From assembly GCA_003988855.1 (NCBI GenBank), contig QYAI01000017.1, forward strand, positions 220,413 to 284,412: DNA of 64,000 nucleotides, in the 5' to 3' direction. Every line of letters starts with the position of its first letter. Position 1 is the first letter of the stretch. Shown here in pieces: positions 32,105-45,022 of the stretch. A program made the translations under genes and the position numbers. The notes below the pieces were generated by a model. It ran no database searches. It had not been told where the DNA came from and worked only from the letters and a program-made list of their open reading frames with translations. The DNA is from Arachnopeziza araneosa (taxonomy: Eukaryota > Ascomycota > Leotiomycetes > Helotiales > Arachnopezizaceae).

Positions 32105-33459
32105 TCATAGCACAAGTCTTCCTGGTTCGCTCTCTAACACAGTTTTCACTCTCTCTAGGAAAACCTCTGCCCTCTTTTCGTCACCTTTCGGCACTATTAA
32201 ACTGAAAAGATTTATCGAGTTTGAAAGGCCAGGTCTTGGCTTGACAGCGATGGCTGATGAGACAGGTTTAGCTTTGCCGGAAAGAATATCGATGATATCG
32301 ATATTTTTGGGAGGCGAGTGTGCTGAAACCACAGATCGAACGGCTAATGGGAGGGCGGCTATTTGTGGATTAAAGTTTCCTCTAACTCCTGCTGCTGAGA
32401 CGCCGTCCAGGCCAAGAATTTGATTGAACAATTCATCTGCACTGGGCTTGTAGTTCTTCGATTTGGGAAGATCCTCGTTTGCGAGATCTGTAGCGCGGGT
32501 AATGAATGTAGATAGAGGCACAAAGACGCCGAGAGTAGTTTGTATGCGTTTCTGAACCTCGAGTACCGCCTTCATGGAAATAGGAACCGCGATCTCAAAA
32601 TCTTCAACTACTGGCTCTGGAACAGGCTCTGATGCTTTGGCACCTTTAGGTGGTTCTTTAGGTGCAGCGAGCTTGATATTGCTGAGATCCAAGTGGGACA
32701 GCTTTTCGATCCTGCTAGAAAGCTCTGCAGGGTAGGAAGCAGAGATAGTACCCAAATACGCAAGAACATCTCCCTTGAGCAGACGATTGTTCGGCCCGGT
32801 AGGTGTCATTTTGTCTATTGCTGAAGCTTCTAGGCCATGCTCATGCATAAGGTGCTCCACCGATGGTAGCAAGGGATATGTCTGCTTTTTCGGTGGTCCT
32901 GACTTCTTGGCAGGCGAATCGGTAGATGCTTTATCTGAGGATTTGGAAGAGGGAGGCTCCGCTTGTGATTCAGAACTTGATTTGGGTTCCGGTCTCGAGG
33001 CTTCTTTCTTGGGCGCGGACGCTGGACTATCCTCCTCTGGTATTTTCAAGCTATTTAAATCATCTCCAGGTTCCGCAAGGACTCCAATTCGTGCGCCAAC
33101 TTGAATTCCCTTGCTACCATCTCCTTGGATGATCTTAGCTAGAATCCCATCATCCTGAGCTTCTACGTCCATAGAGGCTTTATCTGTCTCGATCTCTAAC
33201 AAGACATCTCCGGCAGCAAAAGAATCTCCTTCTTTCACACTCCATTTCGCAATATTTCCTTCCGTCATTGTGGGCGACAAAGCTGGCATGGTAAAGTTTT
33301 GAGCGGCAAGGCAAGCCGTTGAGGTGCGGAAACCTGTTCAATGTCAGTGAGCGATTCTCAGTTCAGATGATAATTCGAACCCCGAGCAGTACCATCTTGC
33401 CTCAATTGCCTAGCCGCTAGTCGCATAGAAAGGCGACGAGCTGCAGCAAGCGATGCCAT
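32105..33459 (-). CDS. pdx1: pyruvate dehydrogenase complex component X (E3-binding protein)
   Basis: Mitochondrial matrix protein that tethers dihydrolipoamide dehydrogenase to the E2 core of the PDH complex. Exon 1 is 33381-33459 (ATG 33459) and exon 2 is 32105-33333 (intron GTTCGA...ACAG); 435 aa. The N-terminus is a basic mitochondrial presequence (AARRLSMRLAARQLR). The lipoyl domain follows at about residues 40-115, with lipoyl lysine in ETDKASMDV. Then comes a Pro/Ser/Lys-rich linker and a peripheral-subunit-binding domain (LLPSVEHLMHEHGLEASAID ... NRLLKGDVLAYLG). The C-terminal part is related to E2 but lacks the catalytic HxxxDG motif and is short, which separates PDX1 from the acetyltransferase. 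It is divergent from the mitochondrial membrane protein gene 205 bp away. Confidence 0.93.
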
Positions 33460-33664
33460 CTTGGCTTTAGGTTTTGAGCTCAGTTGAGCTTTTGTCGAAG
33501 GACAATCTCGAAAAGTTGTTGTTGAGTAGCCGCAAACTCCGACGGACACTAGCGGCCGCTTCAATGTAATTGTCCTCACAGCTTTTGGGCAGTGACAAGA
33601 ACATTCCAAGGTGAGTTCTATATTGAGACCTTTCGGGTGGATTATAGCTAATTGACCTTTTCAG
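33460..33664. promoter_or_regulatory. 205-bp shared promoter region of two mitochondrial genes
   Basis: Head-to-head spacing between the start codons of PDX1 and the mitochondrial membrane protein leaves room only for a bidirectional promoter. No specific motif claimed. Confidence 0.5.
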
Positions 33665-34621
33665 ATGTCTGCCTTCTCAAGGGGACTAATTTTCAGGCTT
33701 CATGCCTTGAAAGAACCCCAAAACATTCATCGATTTTCTAAAAGGAGCTCTCCTGCTCGAACCTTTAGCATATCTTCCTTCCTCTTCCTCGCAGCCAAAA
33801 AACCCAATGCTCTGAAGATAGCAAGAAGAGCTCTACCCAAAGTTATTCCTAAGCTTGCTACTAAGCCTGCTCCTAAGGCAGAGTCTATAGCACCGTCAGG
33901 ACCAGCAAGCTATCCTTCCTACGCCCTTACACTGGCTCAGAAATCCCACGATACACTCCTCTACACTGCGCCCTCGCACACTGGCTTCAAAATCGCCTCC
34001 TACACCGCGGGAGTATTTTGTCTTTCTTGGGCATACTATTCCATAAATACCACCTTCCTGCATCCACCCGAGGGCGTCGCCGTTTGGGTCCCATGGACCT
34101 TCGGAGTAGTCTCCCTCGGCATGGTCTGGTTTGGTACAACCCTGCTTCTCAACACCACCAGGATTATCCATAGCGTGACTGCGATCCCTAAACCCAACAA
34201 CCAGCTCCAAATCGAAATTGTATTAAGGAAGATGTTCCCCGTGCCTGGCTTCCCAGCTCGGAAGATATACGTCTCGCCTCAGGACATCACGATACCAGCG
34301 CCCATGATGAAGTTATCGAGAGCTCGGCTCACGGAAAAAGATTATCGATATATGCGCCTGCAGGAGAAGCTGGAGAGGGAGGCGGAGAGAAAGTATGAGG
34401 AAACGCATGTCATCTCCCGCGGTCTTCGGCATATGGGGAGGCCATTCAAAAATGCGTCTCTGGCAGTTATTAGGGCTTTCAATAGAGAGGGATTTATGGA
34501 GGTGAGGGTACAGGGGAAGATCTATAAACTAGATACTACCGGTGGGTGGGCTTTAGATGGGGGGAAAGCCATCGATAGATTAGCGAAGCTGGAACCCCAT
34601 GTTGGTAAATGGCTAAGTTAA
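33665..34621 (+). CDS. mitochondrial two-helix membrane protein, unknown function
   Basis: Single exon, 318 aa. The first 75 residues are Arg/Lys/Ser/Ala-rich without acids (LHALKEPQNIHRFSKRSSPA, ARRALPKVIPKLATKPAPKA), a strong mitochondrial presequence. Two hydrophobic helices follow at about residues 117-137 (IASYTAGVFCLSWAYYS) and 153-172 (VWVPWTFGVVSLGMVWFGTT). The C-terminal 140 residues are soluble and basic, with TEKDYRYMRLQEKLEREAE and EVRVQGKIYKLDTTGGWALD. The layout resembles TMEM223/TMEM70-type inner-membrane assembly proteins; I cannot assign it firmly. Its shared promoter with PDX1 fits a mitochondrial role. Confidence 0.85.
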   Translation: MSAFSRGLIFRLHALKEPQNIHRFSKRSSPARTFSISSFLFLAAKKPNALKIARRALPKVIPKLATKPAPKAESIAPSGPASYPSYALTLAQKSHDTLLYTAPSHTGFKIASYTAGVFCLSWAYYSINTTFLHPPEGVAVWVPWTFGVVSLGMVWFGTTLLLNTTRIIHSVTAIPKPNNQLQIEIVLRKMFPVPGFPARKIYVSPQDITIPAPMMKLSRARLTEKDYRYMRLQEKLEREAERKYEETHVISRGLRHMGRPFKNASLAVIRAFNREGFMEVRVQGKIYKLDTTGGWALDGGKAIDRLAKLEPHVGKWLS

Positions 34622-37600
34622 GTGTGTATGAGTATTATTGAATTGTACTTGTATCACGATTGGAAGAACGCTTTGCATTGTTGTGCCTTGCGCCGATATG
34701 ACCTTGAAACATTGTATACGAGGCAAAATATAAGCGTTCTGCGAAATTATATTAAAGGAGCGATTAACCAGCATAAAGATGTTGATATGTTGTATTGATG
34801 TCAACCCAGCGTAATCTAAATAAGCTGCATCACAAATTTTGGGAAGATCAGGGGTCAAATATCAAGTCCCCAAGCCCGAGGTTCCATCATATGCAACGTT
34901 CTCGGTAGCTAGGTGCCGGTACGTCCAGAAGTCATTGATAAATATTGACATTTCATCCAGGAGCTTAACATCACAGACTTATTCTCACACTCTTTCAACG
35001 AGTTACCATCCGCGATAGCTCAAGTGAGCTTCAAAATAGACGAGGAAAGTAAGGAACAATATGCCGTAAAGTCTTGTCTCTTTGGGGAGGTTTTTTTGCG
35101 GTGTATTTACCTCCCAAATCTTGCTTTATTGAGATGTCCCATTATCGAATGATGACCTTTGCTGTGTCATATATTTCGTCTAGCTATCTAAATATCAGCA
35201 GATGTGTCTACAGGTGGTGACTTGGAAAAGGTCTCTCAGAATAATCTCTCTACGGTATGAAACTTATTCGTAGCACCTACTGAGGAGCCTTCATACAAAT
35301 TTGGATTGGGATCGACTTGGTTGAGAAGCTAGGTTTTAGGCGAGCCTAGATGAGCTTGATACAAGACATGCACACATCATGAACCATTGGCACTACGGAA
35401 AAAGCACTTGAAACTAAAACTCAATAGCGGCTGGTTAGGAACCTCAGATTCTAGCTTCGGGCTCATGATTGGAGCTCGTCTTCTCTAATTCGGGACTCGC
35501 TTATCGTCAAGACGCCATTCTGTGGTGGAGTTTCTTTTCGAGATCTTGTGGCTGTGTCAGCCACTGAAGCCACGGTGGCGATCTGTAGTCGGGGTTTCCG
35601 AATCACAGCAAAAGGTTTTCAGCAAGTCTCAGAAATTCGTGATAATGGGCTGTGCGTGTCTCAGAGAAGGCATGCCGTGGCGTGATACTAGAATAATCAC
35701 GTTGATTTGTCTGAGAGCGCTGGGAAGCGTAATGGGAAGTATGTGGAGGATCAGTGGAGATTTGTTTCTTATCGTCTGATCAATGAGAACAAGTCTCAAG
35801 ACATGACGCGCTGGAACATGCCTACATCGGATTAAAAGATATGAGTTTTAAAGAATTAGTGGTTGAAGAACTCGGTAAGACCTCATCTTGGGCTGAGAGG
35901 TAGGTGAGTAGGTTATACCAAGCAAGTGCCAAGGACTTCGAGCCCTTTATAATTCGATCTTGGTGTCCCTGTTCAGACGATTTTGCTGGCTAACGACCAA
36001 TGAGTAGACACTAGAAGATCTCGTACACAGTGCAGCGGAAAGTGTGTGCCATCGCAGACAATTCAATCCAGAAAGTATCCAACTTAAGGTTTCGCACTAA
36101 TATAGAACTAAGCTCAAGAGTGGAGATAGTATACACTACCTATTCTTGCTCCAAATGAACGCTTTACGTTCTTTAGATTTCGCTCACTCCAAAAAGCATG
36201 AAGGAGTCACAGTAAGCTTCCTGAGTCGGTCTTCGGACGGAGCAAGAGTAGCATTGCCCGCGGCTCAAAAAGCATGACATTATCAAATCTAAGCGTCTGA
36301 AACTTTCCATCTTAAGTTCGGCTTTGCGCTTGCAGCGGCAGACTACGGCCCGCACGTGAGAAGCTTGGTGGATGTGAAGTTATAAGCTTCTGGAACCCGT
36401 AATCTAGTGCAAGTCAGTATCATGTTCACTCGACTCCTACTAGCTTGAGTGGGTTCAGATCAATATCTCTTCGACTCGGGATATGGAGCCATCCTCAGAG
36501 ACATGGCGTGTGAGTGAATCACCCAACTTTTGAGATTCTTAAATGACAACGAGAACCTCTTCGGCAGTAGTTAAGATGACCCCCACCGCTGATCTCCTTC
36601 AAACGTAAGTGATATTCAGAGCGCGAGACACTTGCAGATTGTGATATACAAATGGTGTGCTGTTGGAGTCGTCGATTAGCCGATAGTGTGCACCTGCTCT
36701 GGTAGTACAGTCTTGTTTGGACAACCCGGCATGGAGGGGTTCTCTTGACGTTGGAATTGTCGGCTAGAGAGCATCATTTCCTCCGAAGTCTGGATAAAGT
36801 CTTCACATGCCAGGATCTTTTCTTAGCCTTACTCTAGTTTCCATGATGTGCATGAGGTTTTCATGCCCTCAAACGCCGTCCGTGCCCCATCCAGAAGTCA
36901 CTGTTGTATTTCGTTGGAATCTCCTGCACAACCTCGCGCTCACCGCTCTCCTCCCCAAGACCTCACACGGCCGGCGGGGTCAAAGGCGCGCGTCAACAGT
37001 CCGCAGTTGGTGTCGTTTGAAGGTATTGGTGAAACTCGAGCTTTCTCGCGGCTTGACCGAGGGACGAGGTCGGAAGTCTGTGGCAAAAGGGAGGGAGGAT
37101 ATGCAATTCCATGAGCTCAGCCAAAGTCCCGAGTCAGCTGGGTATTTTTCCACAGCAGGGCAGCTCCGACCCCACAAAACCGAATAAATGAATGTTGGGG
37201 TGTCAATTGGAAGATCGCTGAAGAAGGGTCCTCTCGGCAAACCGGGCTGCCTATAAGAGACAGCCCATGGCATCCCCGTCGTTGCAGAGGGGTTGCAGAC
37301 AGGACCAACCCACGGTGCAGCTCGCAGCTTTGGCGTCATTGTTTTCTTTTTTGTCCGCACTGGGCACTAGCTGGTGTGTGCATCGAGCCTGGCTTTTGAA
37401 GCTTTCGATTGTTCAACTGCTCAATCGAGATTCAGAGCAGACGGCAGCGGTTGATCGGTCTCGGCAGCCTCCCAGGTGATAGTCGGTGAGCTCGGCGGGC
37501 TCCCAGTCATGTCGCCCGGCTGGGTCATGTTTCCTTTTCGGTCGGGATCCGTGGTGGGCACATGGCGCGAGGCTGACGGGAGGAGTCCTCACTTGCTGTC

Positions 37601-39049
37601 TCATCCTGCCCGTGATTCCCGCGCGAAGATGATTTGGGAGAGGACATGGTGATTGTCGAAAGGTGGTGTGGGAAGAGGAAGAGCGGTGGCCGGCGGTGAG
37701 CACCATGAAGAGCGTCGCCGCCATCGAAGGAGAGGTCGACATCGCTGTCGAGAGTAAGAATCGGCGGGAGGGGGGGGAGGCAGATCAACGAGAAGAGGGC
37801 GCTGGTGATGCTATTGGTGATTTCTCGAGTAGGCGCGGCTGCCTTTTGATTCTGATGGGTGAGACACAGGCCCAATCAGCTGCTGGTCCCTGGTGGGGGG
37901 TTCCCTTTGGAGGCGTGCGCCTGCTGCAGCACGCCTGGGCAATCTTTGTGAACGCTGAAAGCAGAAGAATGCTTCGTATTGAGCGGCGTGAGCTTCCACA
38001 CGAACAATTGGCCCTGAAGGGTGAAGGGGCTGGAGTCGCTCTTCAGAGCCCAAGAGAGTATGAGCCTGGGAGTAGCGAGCAACGCCTCTCCCTTCACTTT
38101 CCATTTCCAGCAGCAGCAGCCTTCATGATTGTTCATGTTGTGTTGTGATGCGACGATGGAGGGGCCTTTTTAGACCCCTTCTCGCTAGCTAGAACTGTCA
38201 GCCCGGCTGGGGATTATTGAGACCGAGAGATTAACTGCCCTTCCGCGCCCACAACAACGAAAACAACAACAACATCATAAGCTGCGTCGCGGTCCGCCTT
38301 CTCCTTCCTCTCTGACCCTTCATCCTTCGCTTCTCTGCTCCCTCTCCGAACCCTCTTCACCCCGTCTTCTCCTGTGCGACCTTCTCATCCAGCTTCAGGC
38401 GTGCAAGGGTGTGATGTGCATATGCAACCCTGGTGCGTTACCTTAGTCTCTGCGCAGCGATTCGGAGGACTTGCATGAAAAGGTTGAACTCGCCTTGAAG
38501 CCACCCACTCTCCTCTCCCCACTTCAGTCCAACGGCGGGAGAATTCAACTTGGGGACTTTTTCTGCGGCCTCATATCTTCTTCCGTTCCTCCCTACCACA
38601 CGCTCTTTCTGTTTTGCGGTTGTGTGTGCGAGTCTCTGGACTTTGGAGTTGGTCGTTGCGGTGCTCGACCCAGGCACCTCCACAATCAGGTTGAATTCTG
38701 CTCGTGAGCCCAGGTGAGTTTGCGTCACAATCTCATAATCAATCATTTCACTCCCTACCCAGCTGGTCAACTCGAAGAGCCTCGCGCGTCAAGTATCCTA
38801 CGTCGAGCCTGCCTCGAATGGCAAACCTCAATCGCCGTTAGCCACGCAACCTTCAACTTCACACATCCAGGTCGTACAACGTCTGCAGATCAAGCTAACC
38901 GCTGCGTAACTAGACAGCAGACCGCCTCACCCTCCTCCCCTTCGAAAAGGTCGACAGATTCATCGCGGCCCATCTTACAAGGCGTCAGACAGTTCTGGAC
39001 AATCTGACTAAAAGGGTAATGGACTTCAATTCTTGAAAAGACAACAATT
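34622..39049. other. 4.4-kb region without supported genes; promoter and long leader of the LRR gene
   Basis: 34.6-36.5 kb is mixed AT-rich DNA with no supported frame. 36.8-38.7 kb is more GC-rich, with overlapping frames on both strands of low-complexity composition (for example 37663-38148) that look like chance. 38150-38400 is pyrimidine-rich, as in fungal promoters and leaders. A five-codon upstream ORF (ATG 39019, TGA 39034-39036) ends 13 nt before the LRR start codon. Confidence 0.45.
39019..39036 (+). promoter_or_regulatory. five-codon upstream ORF of the LRR gene
   Basis: ATG GAC TTC AAT TCT TGA lies 13 nt before the main ATG, in the same leader. It could lower translation of the LRR protein; effect untested. 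Confidence 0.4.
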
Positions 39050-41654
39050 ATGGAATCTTCTGATGGGCAGTTCTTCATAAAGGTACGAGTCCTGGTGCGT
39101 TTTGGGCTGCTGGCATAGAATACTAATCAGTATTATCTAGAACCTCGCGCACTTTGTCCGAACGCACGAGAAGGCGCTCGCAAATGCTCTTCAGTTGAAG
39201 CGTCAACAGAATCCCAAAAATGGCTCTTCACCTAGTGTGGCCGGTGCAGTTGGGAGTTCTGCTGTGCCTGGATCGCCCACTACGAGTCAGCCCTCGTCCG
39301 CTTCCTCTTCCTCTTCTTCAACTTCCAATACTCTCGCAGCCGCCCTATCCCTCCCATACTTAACCTTTGCCTCCCACAATATCAAGCCTGCTAAGCTTGC
39401 TTTAACCCCACATCATCTGTTCTATCTCCTATCCCGATTTGAAGATCTTGGCATAACAGTAGGACCTATGAATGTGCGGCTAGAGAACATTCATTCAGAT
39501 ACTTCGGCAGCCAACTATGTCTCCTTCTTAAGCCAGTCGCAGCGGCCGAAAGGTCGCGGATCTGATCACGGCTCAATTCATTCAGTGTCTAGTGTTCGAA
39601 GTGTGATGTCTGGCATGTCATCTCTCTGGGCGAACTTTGGCTTGGGATCTGGAGGTGCAGCTGCAAGAACCGAAAAACAAAAGGCTGCAACTGAGGCCGA
39701 CTTGAAATACCTGTATTCGGCCTTTACCAAGATCCCTTGCCTCAGACTTGCTCCAGACCGCCGAGCTACGTTGATCGAAGGCTACGAAGAGTTTCCCTTC
39801 GATACTGCAGTACCCCTTATTGTGTTTAAGAATATCAGTGCCTTGGAGATCAGCGATATCGATATACGGCAGTTTTATGGCTGGGACAGGATGGCAGATC
39901 AGTTGAGATCCTTGACAGTGAAGCGTGCAGGTGTCGATGACCCAGCCGATCTACTGATCAACATTGTGCTTGATGACATGGACAAGAGACGCCGACGTTC
40001 TTCTCAGAAACCGCAGTCATCTCCAACCACGACATGGACGGCCGCACAAAGCCCAAAGAGGAGCCCTACCATACCCCATGCTGAACTTGTGAAGTCCAAT
40101 TCGGCACCAGGTTCTCCCGGTGAAAGAACCCATATCGATGAAGATGACACATCTCGTGGTGTCTCGTTGGTTCGATCAGGTTCTGATGGTGCCAAGTCGC
40201 CTACCAAAGGAAGACCTAGAAGTAATTCACCCGTTCGACCACCGAGTTCAAGGACCGGGTCAGCTCATGGGCATTTACGAGGCTCCTACAAGGTGAAACG
40301 ATCTGGCTCTGGAAGCTCACAATCCAGTATGTCGGACAGCTGGCATAATCCACGTGGTAGCTCATCAAATCTACTTTCGATGGGTATTTTACCATCTTCG
40401 AAATGGAGATTTCTCAAGCATCTGTCTCTCGCAGAGAATGGCCTTACTTCAATATCTGCCTCAAGTTTATCCCCCTTGGCAAATACGCTTCACTCTCTCG
40501 ACTTGTCCGGGAATCAGTTCAATCAGATCCCTGACTGCTTAGCTTCCCTCACGGCACTTCGTGCTCTCAACCTCTCGAACTGCGTTATTGACTCCTTACA
40601 TTCCCTTACAAGGAATCCTCTGCCTGCCATTACTGCCTTAAATCTGCGATCCAACCGGCTAATCTCTATTGCTGGTGTTGAAAGATTATACCCCTTGGAA
40701 AGACTTGACCTCCGGGACAACAGGATGACTGATCCCACTGAACTAGCCAGACTTACAGGTATCCCTGAACTTCGTGAGATTTGGGTTTCGGGCAATCCAT
40801 TTACCAAAACCCATAGTGGAAGCTATAGGATTACAATTTTCAACCTTTTTAGGAAAACGCCAGGATATACTGAGGACATTATAGTTGACACGTATGCTCC
40901 AGGATACTCTGAAAGACGACAATTGGTTGACCGCGTTGCGGAAAGGTCGAATGTCCCTGTGGTAAAGCCCTTTCCTCCAGATTATGGGTTTCCTCCGGTG
41001 GAAGTGAACAAGCCTATAATTGACTACCCGGAAGTACGAGAGCCTGCCGTGCTTCGAAAGGAGAGGCCGAAGCCAGCAGCTACCACAAGTGAGATACATA
41101 CGAGCTCCTCTGGAAGGCGTAAAAGGCAGCCCAAACGAAGAATAGTGGACCTCTCCACTTCTGAGACGTCACCTACTAAGCCTGTAGTAAGATTCTCATC
41201 TGACGAGGCTACAACGGCCATTGCTGGCTCTGATAGCGGATATGGAATCAGTCCAGATCCCTCACCCCGGACAACGCCTTCATATGTTCCATCTGAACCT
41301 CGCCAAACTCAAAGTCTGACAGAGATTCCTAAAATTGATACCTCTATCGTTCCTCGACTCCCTCCAACAGAATCAGTTGTTTATAACGCTCCTCTCATTA
41401 AATCAGAGAGTGAAAGTAGCCCTCAAGACTGGAAAGTTAGTGGCGACATGTACCGGAAGAAGCTTGAAGCGCTCCGCAATGAAGCTGGCAACGGGTGGCT
41501 TAGTATCTTAAGCGAAGAGAGTTGGGATCCTCAGAAAAGTTCTCAGCCTTTCGGAGGTCCCGATTACAGTTCTACAAACCCAATACGGCCGAGTCCTATC
41601 ATAGCTCGTGCCAACAACCAACAAACAATACATAGTGGGCGTACTTTAGGCTGA
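39050..41654 (+). CDS. leucine-rich repeat protein, LIP1/STK11IP-like
   Basis: Exon 1 is 39050-39082 (MESSDGQFFIK), the intron is 39083-39140 (GTACGA...CTAG) and exon 2 is 39141-41654; 848 aa. The N-terminal 260 residues (FASHNIKPAKLALTPHHLFY ... AVPLIVFKNISALEISDIDI) match the LKB1-interacting protein 1 (STK11IP, PF15904) domain as I know it. A Ser/Pro/Arg-rich disordered segment at about 280-420 follows. Then come five to six LRRs at about 434-590 (LSLAENGLTSIS, LDLSGNQFNQIP, LNLRSNRLISIA, LDLRDNRMTDPT) closed by an LRR cap (EIWVSGNPFTKTHSG...YRITIFNLF). The C-terminus is disordered. In animals this family scaffolds signalling at endosomal or lysosomal membranes; the fungal role is not established. 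A uORF precedes the start. Confidence 0.85.
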
Positions 41655-43852
41655 ATGTCTGTCAAAAACCTGAACAGATATTGACCCGAGGGGTTGAGGG
41701 TCTGTCGAGTGTTTGAACAGTCATCTGCGTTATAGTGATGAGGAGGTTGCATTGGGAGGTTGTTTTGATACCCTCGTTTTAAAAGTTGCATAGCATTCTT
41801 GTCTCGGCTCTGTTCTGAAGATATAACTTGCATCGCGGCATTCTGTGTTTGGAGGTTTCCGATTTGGATGCCTTTTTCCGTCATTCTCAGCATAGCGTCA
41901 GAGTCGGTGGTCAATCTGCTTTATTGCTTTTCATCTCCTCTTTCTAGTGTCTTGGTTGCTGTTCTAAGTTCACATGATGTTAATTTGATGTCTGAGCTAG
42001 ATCTCCATTTAGTGGGGTGGTTACGGCCGTTTCTTCTTCTTCCTCGCTTTCCGAGATGTAAATTATGGGTTAAAGGATTGGGTTGGCTAGGTGGGCGTTT
42101 GTGGTTGGCGGAAGTCACTCTGGGTACATGAAGCAGCTAAACAGGACAACGGTGGGGGCGGCTTAATGAAGTCCCTTTTAGACAAACTGTACTCCTCGAA
42201 GTCCATCCAAATTGTGAACAATAAAGAATCTTGACTACCAATTTCCCGTGTATTGATAAAAACACCTCAGTTATCTTTCTCTCGGGACATCGAATTATGT
42301 TTTCTGAGCGAGTTCCCAGGGAGTCAGAACGTACAAAGAACCACGAGTTACTGCCCACCTAGTAGACATTCAGAATTAATCACGCTCTTATTTCACAAGC
42401 TATTTATTATAAATAAATTCCTAAAGAATACACGCAATAGCAAAAATTACTGTGGGCTAATGAAAATTGTGAGGCGCTTTACAAAACGGTATAGCCGGCC
42501 TCACTTCTGCTTGGTAGTCAATGTCAATAATGAACAATATAAATGACTTTCATTATTTAGTTGAGTGTAAAAGGAGGTTTAAGTCAAAAAATGCATTCGT
42601 CTTTTCTAAAAGACCTTAAGGTCTCCCGGTTATCAATACATCCCTCCCATTTCTTTCTCCTGATTTAAAATCTTCAGCGCCAACAAATGTATAGAGATAA
42701 AGTTGGATGCGTCGCAAGCAACATCTCTGAAACGACGATCCTCAAGACTTGGCGGCAGCTTCAAACCAATCACCAGTGATTATAAAAGCAGCAGTAGATA
42801 GTGATGATAAAGACGTGGGTAAGCGCCAATACGCCACGCTGCTTCTGAGAATGCAGGCATGTTGGGCGTCTGTTTAGGGAGTAGTTGGTACCTTCGTATT
42901 GGGTGTAGCGTGGTAAGCCCAACCAAGGAGGTGGTGATCCGGCTTCCAACGAGGCATCACTTTCCAACAGTAACATCAGGACTCCGGCCCTTGACTTCTT
43001 TGACGACGAGAACAATTTGAGAGCATTGTTCCTTGTGCATTCCACTCGATCCCATCCTGTGAACGAGAAGCTTCAAAGCGAATCATAACGCATTCTTGAC
43101 GACCGGCCCGGACTCCACGGCCTACAGAATCTCAAACGAATACCTCCTGGCTAGGCAGAACGACAAAAAACCCTTCCTTCGAGTCCATCTCCGGCCCCGA
43201 GAAAATCTACAGACGACTTGTTCGGCATTGCTGAACAGAAACCCCATTGTACGCCCTTGAATCCAGCAACGGAGCGGGAAAATATTTGGTAGCTCGTCTA
43301 AGGTATTTCCAAGCGCAATTCTTGAAAATCCAACCGACGGCCAAAGCGATCGCTTTCGCGACTACACAACTTCGACGAACAACCTCACTATCCATCGAAG
43401 CAAGTTCTGCGCTAAGCCAAGACCACCAAAGCTGCGATTAGCAGTCCTTTGACGATTACGCACCCCGCGTACCCCTTCACACACGAAAACCAGATCCCAA
43501 TCCTCCGCAAGCCGGGAATCAAGGACAGTCACCGCGCGCATTTGACGTGTAACCCGCGATCTCCGGACGGTACTGCTTTTGCAGATAGCTTCATCGAGGC
43601 CGAATTCACTTCATTGTGAGTGTTTGACAGTGTTCCAGACAATCGCCAGCAACCTCGCGCTGGCACGCTTGATCTTTGTCAGCCTCAATGTGCAAGCTTC
43701 ATACTGACTCTTCACGCGTCTTCATAGCCTGAGACGTGAATCACAGCCCTCATAACAGCGAAATTCGACACTTTAGTAGTCATTCCTGTCTTTTTTTTTA
43801 ACACTGCGGAACCACAACAGCACCCCCGTCTCTTCTTCCCACTAGAGGAACC
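41655..43852. other. intergenic region and PP1 leader
   Basis: No supported gene. A minus-strand stretch at 42770-43090 has protein-like pieces in different frames (for example SSSKKSRAGVLMLL and MIRFEASRSQDGIEWNAQGT), but no consistent exon chain. The last 400 bp are likely 5' leader and promoter of PP1, including a TTTTTTTTT run just before the start. Confidence 0.4.

Positions 43853-45022
<1,170 letters not shown>

Noticed and set aside
35522..35779. 85-codon plus-strand open frame
   Set aside because: Isolated, with no splice context or recognisable motif.
37663..38148. 161-codon plus-strand open frame upstream of the LRR gene
   Set aside because: Low-complexity E/R/G composition with overlapping open frames on the other strand; a GC-rich leader artefact.
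42770..43090. Minus-strand open frame and neighbouring protein-like pieces
   Set aside because: Pieces lie in different frames and no donor/acceptor set joins them in phase.
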